This document shows positions 29,129 through 38,226 of a stretch of DNA of 64,000 bases, in pieces. Location of the stretch: contig NZ_JADKYM010000001.1 of assembly GCF_015475875.1 (NCBI RefSeq), positions 124,001-188,000 on the forward strand. The letters run 5' to 3'. The notes below the pieces were generated by a model, which was not told the DNA's origin, searched no databases, and saw only the letters and a program-made list of their open reading frames with translations. The DNA comes from Sphingopyxis solisilvae. Lineage in GTDB: Bacteria > Pseudomonadota > Alphaproteobacteria > Sphingomonadales > Sphingomonadaceae. How positions within the stretch are numbered: the stretch's first letter is position 1; each line of letters opens with the position of its first letter. Made by a program: the position numbers and the translations under genes.

Positions 29129-30179
29129 CGACCCGCGTCGTCGCGGGCAGCTGGTTCGCCAGATTGTCGGGCAGCATCCCCACCACGACCGCCCGCGCAT
29201 TCTGCCAGAAAGCCGAGAGCAGCAGCAACGCCGACCCGATCACGAAGGCCGTGAGCGCGACATTGAGCTCGACCGCACCGAATTCGCGGAACAGCTGGGT
29301 CAGCGCGAACAGCACATAGGCGAGGGCGGACACCAGCAGCGCGCGGCGGTCGATCGCCAGTGCGATCAGCCCGAACAGCACATAGATGCCGACGACCATC
29401 ACCGCGGCCCCGCTACCGATGTCGCTGCCGTCCGTGACGCCGAGCAGGTGGAAGATCGGATGCGCGATCATCGGTGCGGCGAGCAGGTGGAGCCAGAAGG
29501 CGACGTCGCTGCGCCGCGTCTGGCGCACCCGGTCGCTGCGGTCCCACCACATGGCGAGCGCGAAGACACCGATGCCAGCAGTCAGCACCAGCGACATGAC
29601 CAGCGCTTCGGGGCGCTGCGGCATGCCGGTGATCGACAGCACCAGCGCGACCGCGGTCGCGGCCAGTGCGGCGGTGCCGGCGGCAACGGTGATCGGGACC
29701 ATGAACCGCTTCCAATGCGCCCAGGTCGCGGCGGCCGTCACCAGCGCCATGACGCCGACGATGATCGCACCGACGGTCTCGCCCGGATCGCGCCCAAAGA
29801 TCGCCTCGCCATGTTCGACCATAAAGCCGACCATCGTCGCGAACACGCCGCCGGAGAATGCGAGCACCAGCACGATGCTGGGCAATGCCATACGGCGTTT
29901 GCGAGTGAAATATTCGGCGAGGAACCACGCCGACAAAGCGACGAATGCGCCGCCGAGCGCGGTGTGGATGGATGCGCCGATCCAGCCGACTGCCATCAGC
30001 AGAATCACCGCCGCAATGCTGACGAAAATATCGTTGAAACCGGTGATCAGGCGGAACGATTCTTCATCCGCCGCGGGGGCCGAACGGACCGACGCGATAT
30101 GCGACCGGAATGCCGTCGCGGCCTCCGGCGTCAGAACCTTCGCGTCGACCGCGGCTTGCAGGTCGCTTTCACTATACAT
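29106..30179 (-). CDS. Multi-spanning membrane protein, DUF2157-like
   Basis: A 357-residue integral membrane protein with about nine to ten transmembrane helices. The cytosolic N-terminus SESDLQAAVDAKVLTPEAATAFRSHIAS resembles the start of DUF2157 proteins, and the first helices (FVSIAAVILLMAVGWIGASI) follow at about 51. The C-terminal tail is short. Function unknown. A TTGCAT-N17-TAAAAA promoter lies about 45-70 bases upstream of the start. Its 3' end overlaps DUF2794 on the other strand. Confidence 0.7.
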   Translation of the reverse strand: MYSESDLQAAVDAKVLTPEAATAFRSHIASVRSAPAADEESFRLITGFNDIFVSIAAVILLMAVGWIGASIHTALGGAFVALSAWFLAEYFTRKRRMALPSIVLVLAFSGGVFATMVGFMVEHGEAIFGRDPGETVGAIIVGVMALVTAAATWAHWKRFMVPITVAAGTAALAATAVALVLSITGMPQRPEALVMSLVLTAGIGVFALAMWWDRSDRVRQTRRSDVAFWLHLLAAPMIAHPIFHLLGVTDGSDIGSGAAVMVVGIYVLFGLIALAIDRRALLVSALAYVLFALTQLFREFGAVELNVALTAFVIGSALLLLSAFWQNARAVVVGMLPDNLANQLPATTRVVSPQPAS

Positions 30180-30221
30180 CGGGGTCGTCCTTGTTAGACC
30201 GATCCCCTTGCCCCGAAGCGC

Positions 30222-30250
30222 TTTTTAGCAGAAGTGTATTGGTGATGCAA
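30222..30250 (-). promoter_or_regulatory. Candidate sigma-70 promoter for the DUF2157-like gene
   Basis: On the minus strand, TTGCAT (30250-30245) and TAAAAA (30227-30222) are 17 bases apart, a standard spacing, and lie 43-71 bases before the ATG at 30179. Confidence 0.45.
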
Positions 30251-30259
30251 TACGATAAG

Positions 30260-30913
30260 TCAGGCGAAAATTTGGGCGGAGGTCAGGCGATGCTTCTGTG
30301 CGTCCGTAATCCGCTTCACAAGCAGATAGGCGAGTGGATAAAGGAAGAAACCTGCGGCTGTGGCGAGGGCATCGACTTCCAAACTCGCGCGAATATCTTC
30401 GGGGGTTTCGGCGCGAAGGCTGAGCCGGAAAGAAATATTGCCCGCGATGCTCACGACCAGCCATGCCGCCCACCACGCCCTCAACAGCCAGTTGCCTTCA
30501 TCGATAACATTGACGCCGCGGCCGTTGCTGGCGTTGTAGATTTGCCGCATCGCACCATAGGGTTTGAACAAGTTTGCGATCGGGATGAACAGCCATCCCA
30601 CAGCCCACCCAGGGGTATAATCGAACCCCTCCGTTTGGGCCGCAACGATGTTCGCTGCTGCGCGGTATATCCACATGCCAAATAAGATGTAGGTGGCTAG
30701 CAGCAGCAAAAGATAGCCTATGCCAGTCAGCGCGTAGAGCATCTCCGCCTGCGAGAACTGCTCGCTCTCAAGGCTTATCACCCCATTGAGTTCGGCGATC
30801 TGTCCGGCCAGCGTCGCGACGCTGATTAGCGCCCCGCCGATCAGCAGCGCCTGCAAGATCTTTCCCCGCCGTTGCAGAAGCTCGATACCGCTGCTCATAT
30901 CCATTTCCGCCAT
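30260..30913 (-). CDS. DUF4328-like membrane protein
   Basis: From ATG at 30913 the product is 217 residues with about five transmembrane helices. The central segment TPGWAVGWLFIPIANLFKPYGAMRQIYNAS matches DUF4328, where a PGWAVGW-FIP-N-KPY pattern is conserved. Function unknown; DUF4328 proteins are found in many bacteria as integral membrane proteins. GGGGGG lies eight bases before this ATG; another in-frame ATG five codons upstream is possible. It shares strand and spacing with the SDR gene upstream (59 bases). Confidence 0.75.
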   Translation of the reverse strand: MAEMDMSSGIELLQRRGKILQALLIGGALISVATLAGQIAELNGVISLESEQFSQAEMLYALTGIGYLLLLLATYILFGMWIYRAAANIVAAQTEGFDYTPGWAVGWLFIPIANLFKPYGAMRQIYNASNGRGVNVIDEGNWLLRAWWAAWLVVSIAGNISFRLSLRAETPEDIRASLEVDALATAAGFFLYPLAYLLVKRITDAQKHRLTSAQIFA

Positions 30914-30972
30914 ATCATCCCCCCGCATAGAGACGCCGCCCCGGCGCTCCTATGCAGCAAGATGTATGAGTT

Positions 30973-31875
30973 TCACCCCAGCGCCATCAATGCCTTCATC
31001 ACATTCATCGACTGTTCGCTGCCCGATTGCGGGACGGTCTCACCATTGCGGTCGATGATCTTCTCCCACGCCGCGGCGACACCCTCGGGGGTGCGCTCGC
31101 CTTCGGGCAGCGCGACGCCGGGGGTCATGGTGACATAAGCGGCATGGAACGCGCCCGCACCCGCGCCGACGATCATGTTGGTCGGCGCATCCTCGCTGAC
31201 CAGATACAGCGCGGCGGGGACGACATTCTCCGGCGTGAACTTCTCGAACAATTCGGCCGGGAAGATGTCTTCGGTCATCCGCGTCCCCGCGACCGGCGCG
31301 ATCGTGTTGCAGCGGATGTTGTACTTGGCGCCTTCCAGGTGCAGCGTCTTGGTCAGCCCCGCCAAGCCGAGCTTGGCCGCGCCATAATTGGCCTGCCCGA
31401 AATTGCCGTAGAGTCCGGTCGACGACGCGGTCATCAGGATGCGGCCATAGGCCTGCTCGCGCATCAGGTCCCAGCATGCCTTGGTGACGTTGGCGCTGCC
31501 CGACACATGCACCTTCAGCACCAGGTCGAAATCGGCGGGTTCCATCTTGGCAAAGCTCTTGTCGCGCAGGATCCCGGCGTTGTTGATCAGGACGTGGACG
31601 CCGCCCCATTCTTCCTTTGCCTTGGCGACCATTTCGACCATCTGCCCATATTCGGTGACGCTGCCGCCGTTCGGCATCGCGGTGCCGCCGGCGGCGCGAA
31701 TTTCCTCGACCACCTGCAACGCGGCGTCCGAATGGCCGGTGCCGTCGCGCGATCCGCCCAGATCGTTGACCACGACTTTCGCCCCGCGCCGCGCGAGTTC
31801 GAGTGCATAGGCACGGCCCAGGCCGCCGCCGGCGCCGGTCACAATAGCAACGCGCCCGTCAAATTTGATCGTCAT
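30973..31875 (-). CDS. Short-chain dehydrogenase, peroxisomal MFE-2-like (3R)-hydroxyacyl-CoA dehydrogenase type
   Basis: A 300-residue classical SDR. The dinucleotide motif is TGAGGGLG at 13-20, NNAG is at 98-101, and the catalytic Ser151/152, Tyr164 and Lys168 lie in SSTGLYGNFGQANYGAAK. The sequence VNDLGGSRDGTGHSDAALQVVEEI is characteristic of the dehydrogenase domain of HSD17B4 (MFE-2), suggesting action on (3R)-hydroxyacyl-CoA or a steroid-like substrate in a fatty-acid or sterol degradation route. No hydratase domain is fused. ATG at 31875; the gene is divergent from the Pho-box porin. Confidence 0.88.
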   Translation of the reverse strand: MTIKFDGRVAIVTGAGGGLGRAYALELARRGAKVVVNDLGGSRDGTGHSDAALQVVEEIRAAGGTAMPNGGSVTEYGQMVEMVAKAKEEWGGVHVLINNAGILRDKSFAKMEPADFDLVLKVHVSGSANVTKACWDLMREQAYGRILMTASSTGLYGNFGQANYGAAKLGLAGLTKTLHLEGAKYNIRCNTIAPVAGTRMTEDIFPAELFEKFTPENVVPAALYLVSEDAPTNMIVGAGAGAFHAAYVTMTPGVALPEGERTPEGVAAAWEKIIDRNGETVPQSGSEQSMNVMKALMALG

Positions 31876-31993
31876 GTTGGTCTCCCGAAGAGAGGGCGGC
31901 CCCGCAAAAGGTTGCCCGAAAAAACTGACACGTCCTTAGCCTTTCGCGTGCCTCTGACAAGGGGCGAGCGAAAAGCTGCGGGTGAAACAAAAA

Positions 31994-32032
31994 TGTCATG
32001 ATAGTGACGCGTATCTGTCATTTATGCGTCAT
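31994..32032 (+). promoter_or_regulatory. Pho box, four units, upstream of the porin gene
   Basis: Hexamers TGTCAT, TGACGC, TGTCAT and CGTCAT start at 31994, 32005, 32016 and 32027. They are exactly 11 bases apart, which is the PhoB direct-repeat arrangement. The last unit ends 46 bases before the porin ATG, so PhoB can act as an activator in place of a -35 element. Confidence 0.8.
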
Positions 32033-32078
32033 AACAGCGCCACCAGATTGTCACCCTGTCCAACGGAGCAATTCCTTC

Positions 32079-33425
32079 ATGCGCCACGCCCTGACCGCTG
32101 CTTTGCTGGCGACGTCGATGTTTAGTCTGCCCGCCGCCGCGCATGCGCAGGCGATGACGGCTGAAGAAGCGGCGCAGCTCCGGGCCGAACTGGCGGCGCT
32201 GAAGGCGCAGGTCCAGATGCTCGAAACGCGGCTTGACGCGGCGACCACGCCGCCAACACCCGCTCCGGTGTCAACGCCCTCGGTAGCCGCGAAGCCCGCC
32301 ACCGAAATCGGCTGGAAGGGCGCCCCGGAGATCAAGGCCGCCGATGGCTGGAGCTTCAAACCGCGCGGACGTGTGCAGGTCGATCTGGCCGGGATCGACA
32401 CACCCGCCGGGGTGACCGGTGTCCGCGGCGGAACCGCCATCGAATTTCGCCGTGTCTATCTGGGCGTCGACGGCAAGATTCCGGGCGGCTTTGCCTATCG
32501 CGTCGAGGCTGATCTGGCCAATGGCGAGGTCGAACTGACCGACGTTTATCTAAGCTATGGCAGGGGTCCGGTCACTGTCACCGCCGGGCAAATCAAACCC
32601 TTTTGGGGGCTCGATGACATGACGAGCGACCTGTTCACCAGCTTCATGGAACGCGCCGCGTTCGTCCAGGCGTTCGGGTTCGAGCGTCGTGTCGGCCTGT
32701 CGGCGCAGTACAAGGGCAAGGCGCTGTTGCTGCAGGGCGGGGTGTTCGGCGACAATGCCGCCGACCTGACCGACAGCAACCACAGCCTCAGCATCGACGG
32801 TCGCGCGGTGTTCATGCCGAAACTCGGCGATACGCAGTTGCATCTGGGGGGATCGGTTCATTGGCGTGATCCCCATGACCCAGCGGCGCTGGGTCGCTAC
32901 CGGGCACGACCATTCATCCACACGACCGACGTCCGGCTGGTCGATACCGGCCTGCTCGATGTCGCGAGCGAGCTTGGAACAGGCGCCGAGGGCGCCGTCC
33001 TTGCCGGTCCTTTTCACGCTGCCGGCGAAGCCTATTGGCATCGCGTGCGGCGGATCGGGGGGACGACGCCGACATTCTTCGGCGGCTATGCCGAACTGGG
33101 CATGGTGCTGACGTTGGGCGATGCCCGCGGCTACAAGGATGGTGCCTTTGACCGGCTGAAGCCGTCGCGGCCGATTACCGCCGGAGGGCCGGGAGCGTTC
33201 GAAATCAACGCACGTTATGACCACCTCGACCTCAACAGCGCCGGTATTCGCGGCGGGCGGCAACAGGCTGCGCTGATCGGGCTGGTCTGGGCGCCGATCG
33301 AATATATCCGCATCACCGCGAACTACGGCAAGCTGTGGATCGACGACGCCCGCATCGCGACGACGACGGGGGAGCGGGATTATACCGCGGATACATTTGG
33401 GCTGCGGACACAGATCGATTTCTGA
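32079..33425 (+). CDS. Phosphate-selective porin, OprO/OprP family
   Basis: A 448-residue outer-membrane protein: signal peptide (MRHALTAALLATSMFSLPAAAHA), a short periplasmic coiled coil (AAQLRAELAALKAQVQMLETRL), an Ala/Pro/Thr linker, then a beta barrel. The segments WSFKPRGRVQVDLAGID, FRRVYLGVDGKIPGGFAYRVEADLANGEVELTDVYLSY and ITANYGKLW with terminal phenylalanine (TQIDF) are typical of OprO/OprP. It should import phosphate or polyphosphate; the four-unit Pho box upstream fits induction under phosphate starvation. I chose ATG at 32079, preceded by ACGGAGCA. In-frame ATG codons further upstream would place the start within the operator. Confidence 0.92.
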   Translation: MRHALTAALLATSMFSLPAAAHAQAMTAEEAAQLRAELAALKAQVQMLETRLDAATTPPTPAPVSTPSVAAKPATEIGWKGAPEIKAADGWSFKPRGRVQVDLAGIDTPAGVTGVRGGTAIEFRRVYLGVDGKIPGGFAYRVEADLANGEVELTDVYLSYGRGPVTVTAGQIKPFWGLDDMTSDLFTSFMERAAFVQAFGFERRVGLSAQYKGKALLLQGGVFGDNAADLTDSNHSLSIDGRAVFMPKLGDTQLHLGGSVHWRDPHDPAALGRYRARPFIHTTDVRLVDTGLLDVASELGTGAEGAVLAGPFHAAGEAYWHRVRRIGGTTPTFFGGYAELGMVLTLGDARGYKDGAFDRLKPSRPITAGGPGAFEINARYDHLDLNSAGIRGGRQQAALIGLVWAPIEYIRITANYGKLWIDDARIATTTGERDYTADTFGLRTQIDF

Positions 33426-33464
33426 TCAAGGCGACGGCTTTGGGGTGGGGAGCTGGAGTTGCCG

Positions 33465-33609
33465 ATCCTCCCCATCGACTTGCGATGGGGAGGTGGCAGC
33501 CCGCAGGGCTGACGGAGGGGTCGAGCGCGCAGCGTTCGCTCACGCTCGCGGCCCCTCCACCACCGCTTCGCGGCGGTCCCCCTCCCCATCGCAAGTCGAT
33601 GGGGAGGAT
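33465..33609. repeat. Long palindromic intergenic repeat, family F copy 2
   Basis: The outer arms are ATCCTCCCCATCGACTTGCG at 33465 and its complement to 33609, each of about 29 bases and themselves partly palindromic. Inner bases GTGGCAGCCCGCAGGGCTGA and CGGAGGGG match copy 1 at 3098. Bases 33610-33784, up to the esterase start, hold nothing else I recognise. Confidence 0.85.
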
Positions 33610-33784
33610 ATTATGTCCACAATTGGTCGTCATCTGCCATTCGCCGCTTCCGCCTTCGCCGCACCGGAACCGGTACAGAAATATGCTTCCTTCGCAGCAG
33701 GATGGGCTTAAGGGCGTAACGGCAATTCTCGCCCGTCGGCCAGCGGCATCGACGCGCGTCCGGTCGGCCAGATGGAGTCCTGCA

Positions 33785-34723
33785 TTGATCCGAAGCCTTT
33801 TGTGCGGCGCCCTTGCGGGCATGGTGCTGGCAAGCTGTTCCGACACTGCCAACGGGCAAGCCGCAGTTTCCACGACTCCCTCGGTCGCTGTCCAGCGCGG
33901 CGAGGGATTGCCCTATGAAGTGTCCGACACCCAGGTGTGGGATGTCCCCGACCCTGTTTCGGGACGGGATTATCAGGTGTTTGTCGCGTTACCGCCGTCC
34001 TACGCCCAGGCGCCGGAGCGCCGTTATCCCGTGCTCTACGTCACCGATGCCGACTATGCCTTTCCTCTGATCAAGCAGATCGCCCGACGCCTGAACGTCG
34101 AGCGCCCTACGCTCGAAGAATTCATCCTCGTCGGCCTGTCCTACGCGAAGGGGGAGGGCGGCGCGCAAAGCCGGCGACGCGACTATACGCCGACGTCAAA
34201 CGGGCCCAGCACCGCTCCCAAAGACGCGGTCCATGGACAATCGGTCGCCTACACCGCCTATGTCCGCGATCAGGTGCTGCCATTTGTTGCGGGACGATAT
34301 CGGACCGATGAAGGACGCCGCCTTTTTCTCGGCCACTCCTATGGCGCGCTTCTGGGCAGCGAGATATTGTTCAGCCAGCCGCGTCTGTTTGACGGATATA
34401 TCCTGGGCAGCCCGTCTTTCTGGTACGATCGCCACCATATGGCAGCACGCGAAAAAGCCTATGCCGCCAAGCACAAGGACTTGTCCGCGCGCGTCTACAT
34501 GTACATCGGCGAATATGAGGAAATGCGGCCGGGCGATCCGCGCTATGCCAAGGACGTCAATATGGTGACCGACACCCGCAACATGGATCAGGCGCTGCGG
34601 TCGCGCAAATATCCGTCTTTGCGCATGGAGGTCGAGGTGCTGAACGGCGAAGATCATTTCACCGTCGCGCCGCGCGGCTTCACCCGCGGGTTGAAATATC
34701 TGCTGCCCGCCAAGGCGAAGTGA
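33785..34723 (+). CDS. Lipoprotein esterase, Esterase-D/Fes-like alpha/beta hydrolase
   Basis: A 312-residue protein starting with TTG at 33785 (TGGAG eight bases upstream). The first residues form a lipoprotein signal with lipobox LASC (Cys about residue 18). The hydrolase domain opens RDYQVFVALPPSYAQ and RYPVLYVTDADYAFPL. The nucleophile elbow is GHSYGALLG, and the base is in NGEDHFTV. This is the Esterase_phd (PF00756) group that cleaves siderophores or acyl esters, here probably held at the membrane facing the periplasm. It lies between a Pho-regulated porin and phoB (convergent), so a link to phosphate-ester use is possible but not shown. Confidence 0.82.
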   Translation: MIRSLLCGALAGMVLASCSDTANGQAAVSTTPSVAVQRGEGLPYEVSDTQVWDVPDPVSGRDYQVFVALPPSYAQAPERRYPVLYVTDADYAFPLIKQIARRLNVERPTLEEFILVGLSYAKGEGGAQSRRRDYTPTSNGPSTAPKDAVHGQSVAYTAYVRDQVLPFVAGRYRTDEGRRLFLGHSYGALLGSEILFSQPRLFDGYILGSPSFWYDRHHMAAREKAYAAKHKDLSARVYMYIGEYEEMRPGDPRYAKDVNMVTDTRNMDQALRSRKYPSLRMEVEVLNGEDHFTVAPRGFTRGLKYLLPAKAK

Positions 34724-34735
34724 CGGCCCGCGGGA

Positions 34736-35434
34736 TCAGCTGCTTTTCCCCGCGTCCAGCGCATAGCCCGCCGACCGCACGGTGCGGATGATGTCGCTCG
34801 TCCCCGGCAGGTTGATCGCCTTGCGCAGCCGCCGGATATGAACGTCGACGGTGCGCAGTTCGATATCGCTGTCCTGGCCCCAGACACTGTCGAGCAGTTG
34901 CCCGCGCGAGAACACGCGACCGGGATGTTCCATGAAATGGCGCAGCAGACGAAACTCGGTCGGTCCCATGTTCACCGTCTGGCCGTTCCGGATCACCTTG
35001 TGCGCGACCGAATCGAGCTCGATGTCGGCATAGCTCAGCAATTCGCCCGCGAGCGCGGGACGCAGGCGGCGGAGCACCGCCGATACGCGCGCGACCAGCT
35101 CGCGCGGGCTGAATGGTTTGGTGACATAATCGTCGGCGCCGGTTTCGAGACCGCGGATGCGGTCCTCTTCCTCGCCGCGCGCGGTCAGCATGATGATAGG
35201 GACGTTGGCCGATTTCGGATTGCGGCGCAGGCGGCGGCACACTTCGATGCCGGGCAGGCTTTCGATCATCCAGTCGAGCAGGACGATGTCGGGGACGCGC
35301 TCCTCGACCAGCACCAGCGCCTGTTCGCCGTCGGGCGTTTGCCGGACCGAAAAACCCTCGCGTGCGAAATGCCAGACGATGAGTTCGGCGATCGCCTCGT
35401 CATCCTCGATCAGCAGCAGGTCGGGCTGCGGCAT
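34736..35434 (-). CDS. phoB: Phosphate regulon response regulator PhoB
   Basis: A 232-residue OmpR-type regulator. The receiver domain has the acidic residues Glu10, Asp11 and Asp12, phospho-acceptor Asp54 (IVLLDWMIESLPG), Thr84 and Lys106. The winged helix (about 130-228) ends IIRTVRSAGYALD. DWMLP-type sequence after the aspartate and position after phoU identify PhoB. It binds Pho boxes, of which two groups are in this window, at 31994 and 40967. Its ATG overlaps the phoU stop by one base. It is the last gene of the pst-pho operon, and no phoR follows. Confidence 0.95.
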   Translation of the reverse strand: MPQPDLLLIEDDEAIAELIVWHFAREGFSVRQTPDGEQALVLVEERVPDIVLLDWMIESLPGIEVCRRLRRNPKSANVPIIMLTARGEEEDRIRGLETGADDYVTKPFSPRELVARVSAVLRRLRPALAGELLSYADIELDSVAHKVIRNGQTVNMGPTEFRLLRHFMEHPGRVFSRGQLLDSVWGQDSDIELRTVDVHIRRLRKAINLPGTSDIIRTVRSAGYALDAGKSS

Positions 35435-36156
35435 CAGCCTTGCTCCTTCTCCGCCGCGGCGCTTTCTTCGGGGGTTTCCCCGCGCTCGCGCTCCTCCATA
35501 TGCTCGCCGGTGACGACATAATAGACCATCTCGGCGATGTTGGTCGCATGATCGCCCATGCGTTCCAGGTTCTTGGCGACGAACAGCAAGTGCGCGCTTT
35601 CCGAAATATATTTCGGATTCTCCATCATGAAAGTGACGAGCGTGCGAAAGATGCTGTTGTAGAAATCGTCGACATTCTTGTCGCGGACGGTGACCCGCAC
35701 CGCGAGCTCGGCGTCGCGCGCCGCAAAGCTGTCGAGCGCGTCATGCACCAGTTCGGCGACATTCGACGACATCGACATCAGCAGCGGGATCGCCTCGATC
35801 GACCGTGTCTGGTCCATCAGCGCGACGCGCTTGGCGATGTTCTTGGCATAATCGCCGATGCGCTCGACGACCGACACGATCTTCAGCGCCGCGATCATTT
35901 CGCGCAGATCGTCGGCCATCGGCGCGCGAAGGGCGATCGTCTGCACCGCCAACTGCTCGACTTCGCTTTCCAGCGCGTCGATCTTCTTGTCGTCACGCAC
36001 GACCTGCGCCGCGAGGTCGAGGTCGCCCTGTTTCAGCGCGGTCATCGCCTGCAGCAACGCCTGTTCGGCGCGGCCACCCATCTCGCTGATCAAGCCGCGC
36101 AGGCGGTTGAGGTCCTCGTCGAAGGCTTTGACCGTATGATCGTTCGTTAATGCCAT
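35434..36156 (-). CDS. phoU: Phosphate signalling regulator PhoU
   Basis: A 240-residue protein with the two three-helix-bundle repeats of PhoU. Metal-binding-like E/DXXXD patterns occur in each half (IDALESEVEQLAVQTIAL, and RIGDYAKNIAKR, RMGDHATNIAEM). PhoU keeps the Pho regulon off in high phosphate by linking the PstSCAB transporter to PhoR. I chose ATG at 36156 with AGGA eight bases upstream; the GTG just before is also open. The C-terminal tail is acidic and ends one base into phoB. Confidence 0.95.
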   Translation of the reverse strand: MALTNDHTVKAFDEDLNRLRGLISEMGGRAEQALLQAMTALKQGDLDLAAQVVRDDKKIDALESEVEQLAVQTIALRAPMADDLREMIAALKIVSVVERIGDYAKNIAKRVALMDQTRSIEAIPLLMSMSSNVAELVHDALDSFAARDAELAVRVTVRDKNVDDFYNSIFRTLVTFMMENPKYISESAHLLFVAKNLERMGDHATNIAEMVYYVVTGEHMEERERGETPEESAAAEKEQG

Positions 36157-36181
36157 CACTGTCGTCCTGTTGCGCTACGGA

Positions 36182-36964
36182 TCAGCCGTAGCGGCCGGTG
36201 ATATAGTCCTTGGTGCGTTCCTGCTTCGGGTTGGTGAAGATATCGGTGGTCTTGCCATATTCGACCAGCGTCCCGAGGTGGAAAAAGGCGGTGCGCTGCG
36301 ACACGCGGGCCGCCTGTTGCATATTGTGGGTGACGATCACGATCGCATATTTGCCCCGCAGTTCGTGGATCAGCTCCTCGATCTTCGCCGTCGCGATCGG
36401 GTCGAGCGCCGAGCAGGGCTCGTCCATCAGGATCACTTCGGGGTCGACCGCGATCGCGCGCGCGATGCACAGGCGCTGCTGCTGACCGCCCGACAGCGCG
36501 GTGCCGCTTTCCTGGAGCCGGTCCTTGACCTCGTCCCAAAGGCCGGCGCGGACCAGCGCGCGTTCGACGATGACGTCGAGGTCGGCCTTTGAAGGCGCGA
36601 GGCCGTGGATGCGCGGACCGTAACCGACATTGTCATAGATCGACTTGGGAAAGGGGTTCGGTTTCTGGAACACCATGCCGACGCGTGCGCGTAGCTGCAC
36701 GACGTCCATCGACGGCGCGTAGATGTCTTCGCCGTCCAGCTCGATGCGCCCCGTCACCTTCGCGCTGGCGACCGTATCGTTCATGCGGTTGAGCGAGCGC
36801 AGAAAGGTCGACTTGCCGCAGCCCGACGGGCCGATGAAGGCGGTGACGAGGTCGGTGCCGACGTCGATCGACACGTCGTTGATCGCCTGCTTCTCGCCAT
36901 AAAAGACGTTGACGCCCTGCGCCCGCATCTTGGGGTCGGCGATGAAAAGATCGTCTTGGGTCAT
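36182..36964 (-). CDS. pstB: Phosphate ABC transporter ATP-binding protein
   Basis: A 260-residue ABC ATPase. Walker A is GPSGCGKST at 45-53, the Q-loop is VFQKPNPFP, the signature LSGGQQQRL begins at 157, Walker B VILMDEP is at 177-183, and the H-loop is [23 protein letters not shown] and the [18 protein letters not shown] segment are specific to PstB. It powers high-affinity phosphate import through PstA and PstC. It lies five bases after pstA and 25 before phoU. Confidence 0.97.
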   Translation of the reverse strand: MTQDDLFIADPKMRAQGVNVFYGEKQAINDVSIDVGTDLVTAFIGPSGCGKSTFLRSLNRMNDTVASAKVTGRIELDGEDIYAPSMDVVQLRARVGMVFQKPNPFPKSIYDNVGYGPRIHGLAPSKADLDVIVERALVRAGLWDEVKDRLQESGTALSGGQQQRLCIARAIAVDPEVILMDEPCSALDPIATAKIEELIHELRGKYAIVIVTHNMQQAARVSQRTAFFHLGTLVEYGKTTDIFTNPKQERTKDYITGRYG

Positions 36965-36969
36965 TCAGG

Positions 36970-38226
36970 TCACCAGCGTTTTTCGAATTTGTTGCGAAGA
37001 TAGATCGCAAAGGCGTTCATCGACAGCAGCACGATAAGCAGCACGATGATCGCGGCGGAGGTTTTCTCGACAAAGCCGCGGTCGACTTCATCCGACCAGA
37101 GGAAGATCTGCATCGGCAGCACGGTCGAGGGCGAACAGATGCCGCCCGGCACGTCGCCGATAAAGGCGCGCATCCCGATCAGCAGCAGCGGCGCCGTCTC
37201 GCCCAGCGCGCGCGCCATGCCGATGATCGTGCCGGTCAGGATGCCGGGGAGGGCGAGCGGCAGGACGTGGTGGAACACGACCTGCACCGGGCTGGCGCCG
37301 ACGCCCAGCGCCGCGTCGCGGATCGACGGCGGCACCGATTTGATCGCGTTGCGGCTCGCGATCACGATCACCGGCATCGTCATCAGCGCCAGGGTCAAGC
37401 CGCCGACGAGCGGGCTCGCCTGACAGATGCCGAACCAGTTGATGAACACCGCCAGCGCGAGCAAGCCAAAGATGATCGACGGCACCGCGGCGAGGTTGTT
37501 GATCGACACCTCGATCAAATCGGTCCAGCGGTTCTTCGCCGCATATTCCTCGAGATACAGCGCCGCGAGCACCCCGGTGGGGAAGGCGATCAGGAAGGCG
37601 ATGAAGATCGTCAGCACCGATCCCTTGAGCGCCCCCCAGATGCCCGCGACCGCAGGATCGGTCGCATCGGCGTTGCGGAAGAACGGCCAGTGGATGCCGG
37701 TCGACAGCTTGCCGTCCTTCTCCAGCGCATCGACCCGCGCGCCCAGTTCGCCACGCGAACCTTCCTTCGCCATGATATCCACCGCGCTGGCGGCGGGCAG
37801 CTTGAACACCGTTTCACCGTCGAGCAGCGCCGGATCGTCCTTGATCGCGCTGCGCACTTCCTTCCACGCATTCTCGGAAATCAGCGCCGACCCGCCGTCG
37901 CCCAGCGCCTCGTCGGCGGCAAAGGCGACGATGTCGGCCAGCCCCGCATTGGCGATCACCTGGTCGGCGTCGGCATCGCCCAGCCGCGCCTTGTCGATCG
38001 TCAGCGGCATCGCCTTGAAATCGATCGGCACCGCGACATTGGTATAGGTGAAACCGCGCGCGCCGTTGCCAACCATCACGAACAGCAGGAACGCCAGGAA
38101 CGCGCCCGACAGCAGCACCGCGCCCAGCCCGATGAACTTGAACCGGCGTTCGGCGGCATAGCGGCCCGCGATGCGTTTCTGCATCGCCGCGGCTTTCCAG
38201 TCGGTGGGGGCAGTTTCCCTATTCAT
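36970..38226 (-). CDS. pstA: Phosphate ABC transporter permease PstA
   Basis: A 418-residue permease. A basic N-terminus, one helix (FIGLGAVLLSGAFLAFLLFVMV) and a long soluble region (about 60-190, DUF3333-like, typical of alphaproteobacterial PstA) precede the five-helix MetI-like permease core. The core carries the EAA loop (RDAALGVGASPVQVVFHHVLPLALPGILTG). It forms the phosphate channel with PstC. It overlaps pstC by eight bases. Confidence 0.94.
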   Translation of the reverse strand: MNRETAPTDWKAAAMQKRIAGRYAAERRFKFIGLGAVLLSGAFLAFLLFVMVGNGARGFTYTNVAVPIDFKAMPLTIDKARLGDADADQVIANAGLADIVAFAADEALGDGGSALISENAWKEVRSAIKDDPALLDGETVFKLPAASAVDIMAKEGSRGELGARVDALEKDGKLSTGIHWPFFRNADATDPAVAGIWGALKGSVLTIFIAFLIAFPTGVLAALYLEEYAAKNRWTDLIEVSINNLAAVPSIIFGLLALAVFINWFGICQASPLVGGLTLALMTMPVIVIASRNAIKSVPPSIRDAALGVGASPVQVVFHHVLPLALPGILTGTIIGMARALGETAPLLLIGMRAFIGDVPGGICSPSTVLPMQIFLWSDEVDRGFVEKTSAAIIVLLIVLLSMNAFAIYLRNKFEKRW

